Of a stretch of DNA of 33,646 bases, positions 15,969 to 24,485 are shown piece after piece; position 1 is the stretch's first letter; every line of letters begins with the position of its first letter. Made by a program: the position numbers and the translations under genes. The DNA comes from an uncultured Bacteroidia bacterium (GTDB lineage: Bacteria > Bacteroidota > Bacteroidia > Bacteroidales > Prolixibacteraceae), in NCBI GenBank assembly GCA_903850335.1, contig CAINLJ010000148.1, positions 1 to 33,646 of the forward strand, read 5' to 3'. The notes under the pieces were generated by a model that was given only the letters and a program-made list of their open reading frames with translations, was not told the origin of the DNA and did not search any database.

Positions 15969-17246
15969 TCAAATAAATATCTTATCATTCAAGAACTTAT
16001 TAATCCGCTTACCAATGGTTCTGTCCAGATTTTTATTCTCATGATCCAAAACCGCCATCTTCATAATACCGCATCGATGCGTTGTCAATGATTTATCCTT
16101 CAGCGAAAATGATCCTTCATAATAAACCGGCTTATCTGAATAATTCGCATTGGGATAAACCAATAAGGCATTTTGACCACCCCAGTATTCATTGTAAACA
16201 AACATCTGTTTTAGATCGGCATCTGCCGGAATATTATTATCCGGAATTTTCCATTTTGTATCCAGAATGATCTTTATGTCGCTGGTTCTATTATGAATCA
16301 CAATGTCAGGACGAATTATTTTGGAACTTTTTGAATTTGTAAGTTTCCAGAAATTCTTGTAGTTCTGTTTACCGACAATCCAGTCAGATGGTTTATTCTT
16401 AAATAATTGACGATAAATATATTCCTCCCATAAATCATTCATATCAAAAAGGATAGCCAGAATATGATTATGACCCGTGCTAATATCCGGTCTGTAGTTT
16501 AAAAGGAGCATCGCTGCAATCTCTATGGCCTCTTTGTACCGGGTTGTCTTTCTGTCAAAGACCAGGTTTTGAAAGGTCTCCTCTGTAACTAAAATATCAT
16601 TTAAATCGGGGAACGACAATAAAAGATTATATACCCGATCCTTAAGAAATGGACTCTGACTTAGGACAGGTATGAGTTTCAATGCTTTTAAAAGCAGTTG
16701 GTTATACAGATTTTCACGATCAAATACCTGATGCCGCGTAAAAAACTTCTCCTTGTGAACCAGGTTGATTTGAACCTGTTTTTGGAAAAGCAGTTTTCCC
16801 TTTAACGCTCCACAATTGTTATCAACAGCCCTGTATTTCTTCACCAAGCCCTGCCGGATTAATTCTTCACATTCCTGAATAAATAGTTCCAGGTAAGCTT
16901 CCAGAATACTGTTGTATTTAAATCGCAAAGCGGCTTTATCATGTGTATAGATCTGCATCCAACTACATTCCCTTAACATATCGATTAATACCGATTGCCA
17001 TTTATCCTTATCTCCTTTTTCAACAACCTGACTGATCTTTGGCAGAATCTCAATGGTTAAATTTCCAACCTGTATTACCCCAACATATTGATTAAATCTC
17101 ACACCCTTAGGTGTTAAACTGAAAAAATCACCTCCATGTTTTTCGTTATACCAGCCTAATGATTCCCAGTGGGACTTAGTAAACCCATGCTCCCCAATAA
17201 GGAGTTGTTTGTACTCAAAAACCTGTATGGGCTTATTATTCTTCAC
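15969..17246 (-). CDS. mcrC: McrC-family endonuclease subunit
   Basis: A 425-residue McrC-like protein. The N-terminal half carries the family fold (TPKGVRFNQYVGVIQVGNLTIEILPK). The C-terminal PD-(D/E)xK nuclease shows RPDIVI with Asp about 313 and ILDTKWK with Asp about 329 and Lys about 331, followed by QMFVYNEYW. It would be the cleavage subunit recruited by the McrB motor to cut DNA carrying modified cytosines. Its start overlaps the mcrB stop region by 11 bp, indicating translational coupling. All key residues are present. It is 194 bp from fic, and that gap contains the pglX fossil. Confidence 0.92.
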   Translation of the reverse strand: MKNNKPIQVFEYKQLLIGEHGFTKSHWESLGWYNEKHGGDFFSLTPKGVRFNQYVGVIQVGNLTIEILPKISQVVEKGDKDKWQSVLIDMLRECSWMQIYTHDKAALRFKYNSILEAYLELFIQECEELIRQGLVKKYRAVDNNCGALKGKLLFQKQVQINLVHKEKFFTRHQVFDRENLYNQLLLKALKLIPVLSQSPFLKDRVYNLLLSFPDLNDILVTEETFQNLVFDRKTTRYKEAIEIAAMLLLNYRPDISTGHNHILAILFDMNDLWEEYIYRQLFKNKPSDWIVGKQNYKNFWKLTNSKSSKIIRPDIVIHNRTSDIKIILDTKWKIPDNNIPADADLKQMFVYNEYWGGQNALLVYPNANYSDKPVYYEGSFSLKDKSLTTHRCGIMKMAVLDHENKNLDRTIGKRINKFLNDKIFI

Positions 17247-20082
17247 CGGCTACAGCTTGATTATTTAGAAACTCCAGCGATTTAAAATCTTCAACGGTTA
17301 ATTCATTTGTGGGTTTTAATTGGTATTGCCACGCCTGGTCGTATTGGCCTGCCAAACCATTTCCTCCTGAAAAGGGGGCAAAAATAGTACTATTTACCTG
17401 AATATGAGGTTTGAAGAAAGCATCGCCCAGGAGTAACCCCAGTTTTTCGTAATCGTTATAGAAATATTCCTGTAAAAGTGGCAGAATCTTGTTTCCAAAG
17501 ACTTCCCTTAATTGTTTAATATTTTTTACCCCCATAAACCAGGCATGACCGATAGTATGATCCTCATCTTTTAAAATTCTTAAACGCTTATTCAGAGATT
17601 GGAGCAGCAATTGCAAATTAATATTTTCACCATCAAGATCTTTCGTTAATATATCTTCCTTGGGTTCCATGTGTATAAAAGAAAATCTTCTTCTCAAGGC
17701 AGTATCCAATGCTTCAACGCTGCGATCGGCTGTATTCATTGTTCCAATTATGTAAAGATTTGGGGGTACACCAAACTTCATCTTGCTGTAGGGTAATATA
17801 ACTTCCAGGGATTCCTCCATACCAAGGCGTTTATCTTCTTCGATTAAAGTGATAAGCTCACCAAATATCTGAGAAACATTGCCACGGTTAATTTCATCAA
17901 TAATTAGAACAACCGGTTCAGCTATTTTCCCAAATTCTTTTATTGCATCATAATAAACGCCTGCATCAAATTTTTCTTGTTTTTGATCCTCCTCAATTGA
18001 ATCAATTCCATTATCATTCGCAAAAAGCATATTATCAGAAGCATATATTTTTTCAAAGTCTTTTAAACCTCCGAAAACTGCACAAAATTCGTGTTCTCTT
18101 ATATTAATTTTAAAAGCACGAAACTCCTTCACATCTTTAATTTCTCCAAATTCAGAATATCTATTATATAACTTTTCCATATTTGTCTTTGTAAGCGGAC
18201 CAGCTTTTGGATCAGTTGATTCCTTACTCCTTGCTCCAATAGAATAATTACTTTTAATTTCATAGATCACGTAATCCCGGCCGTTAATAGATTTGTAAAT
18301 AGGATATTTTTTTGCATTTACCAAAGGAATAATTGAATCGAGAAAAGCACGGTATAGATCATCAAAGCTATAGACTTTCGGAACTCCCTTTGTTTTAGAC
18401 CATTTTTTATAACACAAATAAGCAGCATTTGCACAAGCTCTTTTAAAAATACCCGATTCAATGTCATAATTTAAAGATTCATTTGGAATGGGCGGCATTG
18501 GTTTAATTCCTTCAATAAAATCTTCATAGCCCATACTTTGATGAAAGGTGCAAAACACAATCTGGCCGTCCAGAACATAGTGATCAAAACGAGATTTTAC
18601 CAATACCCGATCCTCCTTAGCGATCAAATCAACAGGTGTATTTTCTACGATAGCCACCGCATGACTAATGCTATGAAACGTTTTACCAGTTCCTGGGGAG
18701 CCATATAATATGGTATTTAACTGAATATTAGGCATGTTTTTCTCTAAATTAGGTATCTCTACTTTTTCTTCTTCTACTACGATTGGTTCGTCACCCTCTT
18801 TACTAAGCATCTGATACAGGATATCCTGAACCAAAACAAGATGATTTTCATCAGCAAAGCAATCCGGATTCAAAAATCCATTAACAAGATTTATCAGTTC
18901 AGGATCAGGAAGAATATATCTCTCCCTGAGATCAGCAACCAATTCCAAATAATGAAAATATTTATCACCTTTTGCCTTTGGCTCAACCCCTGTCATTTTA
19001 CAATAATCCTGATAGTATGAGTTCTTAAAAAAGGTATATTTATTTGGGGTGTGATAGGTAAGGAATGTTGCAATGGTTCTTTCATCATGTTGATGCCCAT
19101 GCCGGCCCTCACTTTTTTGATATGCAATGTTCATATCAGAATCGAATTCTTTAATCCTTACTTTAAGATCTTCCTCTTCATTAAACAATTTGACCAGGCA
19201 GGCACGGTATTCTTTAGAAACAGTATCGGCAAGATGATTCCTTACTGCTTTCACCATTGGATAAATCAAATTACTATAATCGATGCTTTTGATTTCGGAT
19301 GAAAAATCATCAATATTCAAATCTGGCCTGCCCTGATACTTTTTAAGTAATTCCCATTTATAGATTTCGTCTTTCAGCCTTGTTTTGCGGATCTTATCCT
19401 TGTACTTTATGATCATTGTTTTTACAGGATCAATAACCTCTTTACCTGTGAGCTCATCAACTATTTTTATTCCTTCCGGTATTATAGTGCCATAATGCAT
19501 CAAATGATTTATATTATAGAAGTCGTTTCCTTCCTTTAATCCGGATAACAGGGTAAATGCTTCTGAAAGTATTTTATACTTCTCGGCTATGGATAATTTC
19601 GAAGATGAAATATTGATTCCAAATTTCTTAAGGAAATTTTCTGTTTTATTATTCCAGTTAGGAAGTATATCGGGAAACTGAGCCAGAAGGATAGGGCTCC
19701 AGAATGCTTTGGCAAAAACTTCAATCTTATACTTTCCTGCAAGAATATTTTGTGCTACCACAAAAGGTGAATCCGATGTAGTCATTATATACATTAAGTT
19801 ACGCCTTATTTCGTCAAGTGCGCCTCTTATCCTTGGCTCTCCAAGTTTTATCTGAACGGGCCCCTCCAATTGTCTGGAATACTTGAAAACCTTATCATAA
19901 AGTTCATCATCACTCATCTGTGACAATGCGTCTTTGGTAAGAAAATCGTCTATAATTTTTCTGGAAAGATCTCTGAACTTTTTAGGATAATTCTCTTCCT
20001 TAGGATCTGATTTGATCCAGGCATCATAACTAACTATCATATCTGTTAGCTTTTCATCGGAAATTCCAAACGGATTATTCAT
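17236..20082 (-). CDS. mcrB: McrB-family GTPase/AAA+ motor subunit
   Basis: A 948-residue protein. The C-terminal AAA+ module contains Walker A GSPGTGKT (about 461-468), Walker B VVLIIDEINRGNVSQIFGE (about 724-742), the McrB signature GTMNTADRS (780-788), and RRRF with HTIGHAWFMG. The roughly 450-residue N-terminus is the target-recognition region. It is not a short DUF3578 domain, so substrate specificity cannot be predicted; 5-methyl- or 5-hydroxymethylcytosine in phage DNA is typical for the family. It is 54 bp downstream of pglX and overlaps mcrC, so it is read as part of the BREX transcript. It is full length with no visible damage. Confidence 0.93.
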   Translation of the reverse strand: MNNPFGISDEKLTDMIVSYDAWIKSDPKEENYPKKFRDLSRKIIDDFLTKDALSQMSDDELYDKVFKYSRQLEGPVQIKLGEPRIRGALDEIRRNLMYIMTTSDSPFVVAQNILAGKYKIEVFAKAFWSPILLAQFPDILPNWNNKTENFLKKFGINISSSKLSIAEKYKILSEAFTLLSGLKEGNDFYNINHLMHYGTIIPEGIKIVDELTGKEVIDPVKTMIIKYKDKIRKTRLKDEIYKWELLKKYQGRPDLNIDDFSSEIKSIDYSNLIYPMVKAVRNHLADTVSKEYRACLVKLFNEEEDLKVRIKEFDSDMNIAYQKSEGRHGHQHDERTIATFLTYHTPNKYTFFKNSYYQDYCKMTGVEPKAKGDKYFHYLELVADLRERYILPDPELINLVNGFLNPDCFADENHLVLVQDILYQMLSKEGDEPIVVEEEKVEIPNLEKNMPNIQLNTILYGSPGTGKTFHSISHAVAIVENTPVDLIAKEDRVLVKSRFDHYVLDGQIVFCTFHQSMGYEDFIEGIKPMPPIPNESLNYDIESGIFKRACANAAYLCYKKWSKTKGVPKVYSFDDLYRAFLDSIIPLVNAKKYPIYKSINGRDYVIYEIKSNYSIGARSKESTDPKAGPLTKTNMEKLYNRYSEFGEIKDVKEFRAFKINIREHEFCAVFGGLKDFEKIYASDNMLFANDNGIDSIEEDQKQEKFDAGVYYDAIKEFGKIAEPVVLIIDEINRGNVSQIFGELITLIEEDKRLGMEESLEVILPYSKMKFGVPPNLYIIGTMNTADRSVEALDTALRRRFSFIHMEPKEDILTKDLDGENINLQLLLQSLNKRLRILKDEDHTIGHAWFMGVKNIKQLREVFGNKILPLLQEYFYNDYEKLGLLLGDAFFKPHIQVNSTIFAPFSGGNGLAGQYDQAWQYQLKPTNELTVEDFKSLEFLNNQAVAGEE

Positions 20083-20136
20083 GGCATTATTTCTTTATAA
20101 ATATGTAATACAAAAATCAAATTCAGAATCAAAACA

Positions 20137-23100
20137 TTATAGATTTGCCCTTGCCTCCCTCTTCTCCTCCGAACTCAAGTGCATATCATTATCCCTTACC
20201 TCGCCCCAATGACTTCCGGGAGGATTCTTTCCCCGATCGACACCCCATTTGATATTGAATTTTGAGCGCAAGACTCCTGCTTCGACAAACGGACGGATAT
20301 TCAGCCGCACCCCGTCATTCAGATCGGGGTCCCAGCCGATGGGTTGCTGACTGAGCGGTTTCCACCTTACGAAAATATCGTAAGGAGCCTCCCCCTGAAG
20401 GATAGCTTCCAACTTCTCTTTAAGTTTAAGGGCCGCACTGAGTAAACCCTCGGCGCCACTCTCTCCCGATTTCATTTTGGCATCGCACATACGAATCCAA
20501 TCGCCTAAATAGGTATAAATTAGCTTATTCAGATTTTCTTTGGTAAGCATGTGGTAATTGACTAATGCCGAAAACCCATCACTCCTCCCATCCCAGATAT
20601 TCCAGATAAACGGACGGTTTTGGAATAGTTTGCAGTGCTGGGAGAAGAATTCTTTACGCAGATAATCTTCCAGGCCGCTGGAAGCGGCTTGCACTTTAGT
20701 TAACAACTCACTAATGGTCTGATTAGTATATTCTCCCCCAAATACCTCCTGCAGGTAAGAGCGCAAACGGTCGGCGCCAGCCTCTTCGGCATTGACCGAT
20801 GGAATACAAAAAATCCCATCTTCATCGGTGAGGTGATCGAAAGCTTTTACTGCCTTTATTAACTCTCTGGCTTCGTCTGCCAATTCCATTTCTGTATCGC
20901 TTTCGGCTGGCCAACGATAACCCAAAAGTCGAGCTACAGCAACTTGCAATGGATTCTCTGCATTTATCGGATGTCCATGAAAATAAAATTCATCTGGGAA
21001 ATCAATATAAATTTTTGGTAATCCATTTGGAAATAATCTATTTGATACTTCAAGCCATTTGTCTAAATCAATCGAAACTCTTGAGAAATACTCATTATCA
21101 ATACTTAACTTCTGGTTAATTGCTTTTATCTTTTCATAAAACTCATCGGATTTAACAAAACTATATAGAGCAGCAATATCTTTTGTTTTTTTTGGTGTAA
21201 ATACGCTTATGTTATCATCAAACAATTCTCCATTATAAATTATGACATTTTTTGTAGAAACACGACTTACTGTGATTCCTCTTCTGTTCCAAGCACTTTC
21301 ACCTCTTAACCATGCACCAATACTTTCGCCTAGTCTTTGATGCAGAAATTCAATAAAATCACCCTCTCCATTCTGCCAATAAAAAATTTCTGTAACTCCT
21401 GAAAAAGGATTGTCAGGATGGATTGAACTACTTCTAAAAGCTTGCCATTCTTTTAAGATTTGAACTTCAAAAAAATTTCTAATAAATCTATTTCTATCAC
21501 CGGAACAAATACCCTTATGAAAATCGATTAGATTATTCAGCCTTATTTCATTCAAAGGATGCGCTGTTGAGAGATTTAATGCCGCACTTGGATTCATGAG
21601 CTGCTCCGACTGGTCAATCAATTTAAGTTCAGAATTTTTTAGTGCTTTATCTTTTGTAAATACTGTGAGTTTTTCTGAGACATCTAATCCAAAGAAAGGC
21701 TGCTCTTTCGAAGGATTCTGACGAGAAATAGATACTAAAATTGCTTTAACCACTTCACCCGTAATTTGACTAAAGGCCCCTGCCCCAAGTCTTGCTACAA
21801 AATGCCAAGTTTCGTTCTTTAATACCTTTTCTCGGAATTTTCTATACGTAGATAAAAAAAGCCAGTTTTGCGGCATTACGGTACAAGAAATACCACCAAT
21901 AAAATTTGATTTTAGCATCCTTTCTAAGAATACATTAGCCAAATCAGCTTTTGCTTCAGGATAATACTTTAATCCGTAATTTGAAATTATTCCTTTTTCA
22001 ACTAATCTGGTGTTCCCTAAATAAGGAACATTTGTAATCAGTAAAGTATATTTTTGTGCCAAGATTTCACCTGCTTTAGCAATTCCTGCTGCCATTACGC
22101 CACGTTCTACCATATCTTTATCAGCTTCGCCTTCCAGTGCTTTAGCCAAAACCGGTTGCAGTTGTTCAAAGCTGGCTGTAAAGGCATCGGCCCTCATCGT
22201 TGTAGGGTCCAACAAACTTCCCAGTTCAGGTGCCAATTGAAAATGGTCGTAAAGCATGCGCATTCCATTTTCCATACGGGATTTATCGACCGGGTCAGCA
22301 ATCTTATCCACTAATTTTACCCAATCCTCCACTTTACCTTTGGGAGCAATACCACTGCATGCGAGGTTCATCTCGGGCAACTCCTTGTAATGTCCGCAAA
22401 ACTTCCAGGCTGTAAGTGCCAGGTTAAAGGCGGCAATCTGGGTACACCGGGGATCGAGCTCCAAACCGTGGAGGTTTTCGGTGATTACCTTGTCGGTGGC
22501 TTCCTCTTTGGTTAAGCCCTCCTCGTACATTCGCAAGGTGGCAAAGACCGGGAATAAGGAGGCCACAAAATGGCCGGAGCCCATACAGGGGTCTAATGAG
22601 GTAACTTCTGAGGTTTTGTTTGGCCAACCTTCGAATTTGCCCGCAGCGGGTGTGCCATCCTCCAAAAGCCTTAAATATTCAAATTTTACTGGGGCAGTAA
22701 CGCCCGGATTGCGGCTTATCCACCATGCGCCAAGAGTATTGTCGATTAAAAAGTGAACCATATAAGGCTCGGTAAATAATTGTGTTACTGCCGGAAGTTT
22801 GGCCCCGTCAATTTTATCACCACTGGCATTAATTGAAGCCTTGGCATCGCTTTGCCAGAACTGGTAAACCCAGCCTAAGGCATCATCTGCGGTAAAAATG
22901 TAGCTGTCCAGAGCATCAATAATTGCTTCGAGTTTGATCCGGTCATCGGCTGCAAACTGGATCTGCATCAATGGATCATCGGTCCGGAAAATGGCCGGGA
23001 GCATTTTGGAAGCATAAGCCGCAGCGGCATCCCACTTGTCGATAAATCCCTCCTCGCGGGCAAGCTCTTCACACTCCTCCATCATTATGGCTACACCGGA

Positions 23101-23415
23101 AGGGTGCATCAACAACCCGTTACTCTCCAGAAATTTTGCAAACAACATCTTATGCCAGTTTTCGTAAGCCAGCTCGTATCCTAAACGATCGATCTGCTGA
23201 TTGCCTGTTGAGGGTAAATCATCTCCGAGTAATCGTGCCTTATGCCTTAACCTGTTGCGCAGAGCTCTCTGATCGGGGCTCATGTGTGAAAATGGTTCCG
23301 GATGGTCAACGGCTAGACTGTGCAAAGCATTTCGGGCACCTGTCTCTGCGAGTTTTCGCGCCTGTTTTACGGCAGTCTCCAGGGTGCCGCGTTGTTGGGA
23401 GGTTAGTACCGGCAT
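20137..23415 (-). CDS. pglX: BREX adenine-specific DNA methyltransferase PglX
   Basis: A 1092-residue methyltransferase. Motif I for S-adenosylmethionine is LDPCMGSGHF (about 274-283). The catalytic motif IV reads TNVPYLG (about 461-467), with NVPY in place of the usual NPPY. The N-terminus (RGTLETAVKQARKLAETGARNAL) and the long target-recognition C-terminus are typical of type 1 BREX PglX. It methylates the N6 of adenine at a non-palindromic site to mark self DNA and takes part in exclusion with PglZ and BrxC. It is the only intact BREX gene upstream of mcrBC. The repeat-containing small ORF directly precedes it. Confidence 0.94.
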   Translation of the reverse strand: MPVLTSQQRGTLETAVKQARKLAETGARNALHSLAVDHPEPFSHMSPDQRALRNRLRHKARLLGDDLPSTGNQQIDRLGYELAYENWHKMLFAKFLESNGLLMHPSGVAIMMEECEELAREEGFIDKWDAAAAYASKMLPAIFRTDDPLMQIQFAADDRIKLEAIIDALDSYIFTADDALGWVYQFWQSDAKASINASGDKIDGAKLPAVTQLFTEPYMVHFLIDNTLGAWWISRNPGVTAPVKFEYLRLLEDGTPAAGKFEGWPNKTSEVTSLDPCMGSGHFVASLFPVFATLRMYEEGLTKEEATDKVITENLHGLELDPRCTQIAAFNLALTAWKFCGHYKELPEMNLACSGIAPKGKVEDWVKLVDKIADPVDKSRMENGMRMLYDHFQLAPELGSLLDPTTMRADAFTASFEQLQPVLAKALEGEADKDMVERGVMAAGIAKAGEILAQKYTLLITNVPYLGNTRLVEKGIISNYGLKYYPEAKADLANVFLERMLKSNFIGGISCTVMPQNWLFLSTYRKFREKVLKNETWHFVARLGAGAFSQITGEVVKAILVSISRQNPSKEQPFFGLDVSEKLTVFTKDKALKNSELKLIDQSEQLMNPSAALNLSTAHPLNEIRLNNLIDFHKGICSGDRNRFIRNFFEVQILKEWQAFRSSSIHPDNPFSGVTEIFYWQNGEGDFIEFLHQRLGESIGAWLRGESAWNRRGITVSRVSTKNVIIYNGELFDDNISVFTPKKTKDIAALYSFVKSDEFYEKIKAINQKLSIDNEYFSRVSIDLDKWLEVSNRLFPNGLPKIYIDFPDEFYFHGHPINAENPLQVAVARLLGYRWPAESDTEMELADEARELIKAVKAFDHLTDEDGIFCIPSVNAEEAGADRLRSYLQEVFGGEYTNQTISELLTKVQAASSGLEDYLRKEFFSQHCKLFQNRPFIWNIWDGRSDGFSALVNYHMLTKENLNKLIYTYLGDWIRMCDAKMKSGESGAEGLLSAALKLKEKLEAILQGEAPYDIFVRWKPLSQQPIGWDPDLNDGVRLNIRPFVEAGVLRSKFNIKWGVDRGKNPPGSHWGEVRDNDMHLSSEEKREARANL

Positions 23416-23446
23416 TAGTTTAGGTCTTTATTTGTTTTATTATTTT

Positions 23447-23635
23447 TTATGAATCGGCAATTTTGAAATTCAGTCCAACAACCTGTTGAACTGAATCAAT
23501 CTGCCTGAGTGCAGCAACTTGTTGCACTGAATCTTTTTGTACATTTATCCTATTCAGTCTAACAACTTGTTTGACTGAATCAATCTGCCTGAGTGCAGCA
23601 ACTTGTTGCACTGGATCATTTTCTCCTTTATTCAT
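23447..23635 (-). CDS. Small repeat ORF upstream of pglX
   Basis: A 62-residue frame from the ATG at 23635 (a TTG at 23644 is less likely). It consists of two 28-residue repeats, each with VQQVAALRQIDSVxQVV, encoded by the 84-bp tandem DNA repeat. There are no Cys, membrane or catalytic features. Because the DNA itself is a series of palindromes, the coding potential may be incidental and the element may act as DNA or RNA. The lack of frame disruption across both copies is compatible with translation but follows automatically from an 84-bp period. Confidence 0.35.
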   Translation of the reverse strand: MNKGENDPVQQVAALRQIDSVKQVVRLNRINVQKDSVQQVAALRQIDSVQQVVGLNFKIADS

Positions 23636-23636
23636 G
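23469..23636. repeat. 84-bp tandem repeat, two copies, each with two palindromes
   Basis: Two direct copies (23469-23552 and 23553-23636) are near-identical over their first 60 or so bases. Each contains a 27-bp imperfect palindrome (23469-23495, 23553-23579; arms begin TTCAGTC and end ACTGAA) and a 21-bp one (23508-23528, 23592-23612; AGTGCAGCAA...TTGTTGCACT). All four share an ACAAC-YTGTT-type core. As RNA each would form a hairpin in the pglX leader; as DNA they could be protein-binding or recombination sites. Confidence 0.85.
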
Positions 23637-23686
23637 ATAATCAATTATTCTAAATTGCTAATCTCATATTTCCAACCAGATATTAC

Positions 23687-23832
23687 GGTGCGCTGCACCT
23701 TCATCTATTTACTTGATTTATAGCTACAAATATTGGGGTGCTCTGCACCTGCTTTGATGAGATATTAAGCAGCAGCGCTGCGACATATTTGTAGAAAAAT
23801 AATTACCAAAGCAGCAAAAGGTGCAGAGCACC
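23687..23832. repeat. Cluster of GC-rich short hairpins in AT-rich DNA
   Basis: Hairpins GGTGCGCTGCACC (23687-23699), GGTGCTCTGCACC (23737-23749) and GGTGCAGAGCACC (23820-23832) surround a perfect palindrome GCAGCGCTGC (23772-23781). The second and third are exact reverse complements of each other and have partly matching flanks (CTTTG/CAAAG, ATATTG/CAATAT), giving an overall inverted arrangement. The pattern resembles interspersed REP- or MITE-like hairpin elements. It occupies the gap between the small repeat ORF and the brxC remnant, which holds no gene. Confidence 0.75.
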
Positions 23833-23924
23833 GCAATATCCGTTCAACCAATATTTTAATGTTTAATAATCTTAACGCATCAATATTTAATTCTTATTAC
23901 TTTTTTACCTTTCCACTTCCATCC

Positions 23925-24389
23925 TTATTTCAATATTATAGAACTTGAATCCTTTAACAATTCTTCTAACTCAGTTTTTAATTCGGTGATGTAGGTATCA
24001 ATATCTGCCTGACTATTGATGGTTGTGCGGGGTAAACTATACGTTTTTGCTTTCGGCGCTGAAATAACAATTGCCTCATCCAATGCCGACTGAAACTGAC
24101 CGGGCAAAGCAGCTATTTTGGTATCCCATGCATAAAGACCGGCCTTCTGTAATTGGTTAAGAAGAGCAGTTGCATCCAACGGTTTTATCTCCGGCTTTGC
24201 TAAAATTTGGTGTTTAAACAGGATGGAATGCTTTTGCTCAGGGGTTAATTTATTAAAATAGATATTCTCCTGAAGTTCTTTCATTCTCAGATCGTACAAA
24301 CCAATATAGCTCTCCTTCAACTTATTCAGGGCTGTTTTCAACTTGTCTGTAAGCTCAGAAAGTTTATTCCGGTTCAGAATGCCTGGCAA
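23925..24389 (-). pseudogene. brxC: C-terminal remnant of brxC
   Basis: The 154-codon frame resembles the extreme C-terminus of BrxC. It has ALPGQFQSALDEA, then SAPKAKTYSLPRTTINSQAD, then a helix TYITELKTELEELLKDSS and a hydrophobic end SIILK. Full BrxC is a P-loop ATPase of about 1,200 residues; the Walker motifs and about 85% of the protein are missing. The frame opens only with a TTG, and an in-frame TAA (24395-24393) lies just upstream. So this is a 5'-truncated gene, not a small one. It sits where brxC belongs, upstream of pglX on the same strand. BREX activity without BrxC would be unexpected. Confidence 0.72.
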
Positions 24390-24405
24390 CTTTTAGCTGC
24401 TAATC
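24385..24405. other. Inferred recombination junction between brxC and helicase genes
   Basis: Two divergent genes, each missing its 5' part, meet here. Minus-strand BrxC similarity ends near 24389, and a plus-strand frame encoding helicase-like residues begins near 24400. The gene-free space expected between divergent promoters is absent. A deletion, or an assembly join, is the simplest explanation. Confidence 0.55.
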
Positions 24406-24485
24406 AATGCGAAAGTTATGAGAAACTTAGCCTGGTCTCTACATTTCATAAGGTAAGGAACTCAACAAACAATACCTTATCCACA

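Noticed and set aside
8530-23415. Complete, functional BREX system
   Set aside because: pglX, pglZ and brxL are intact, but brxC is reduced to its C-terminal end and neither brxA nor brxB is visible. A trans-encoded copy elsewhere cannot be excluded.
23469-23636. CRISPR array
   Set aside because: Only two units, the repeat period is filled by the repeat itself with no unique spacers, and no cas genes are present.
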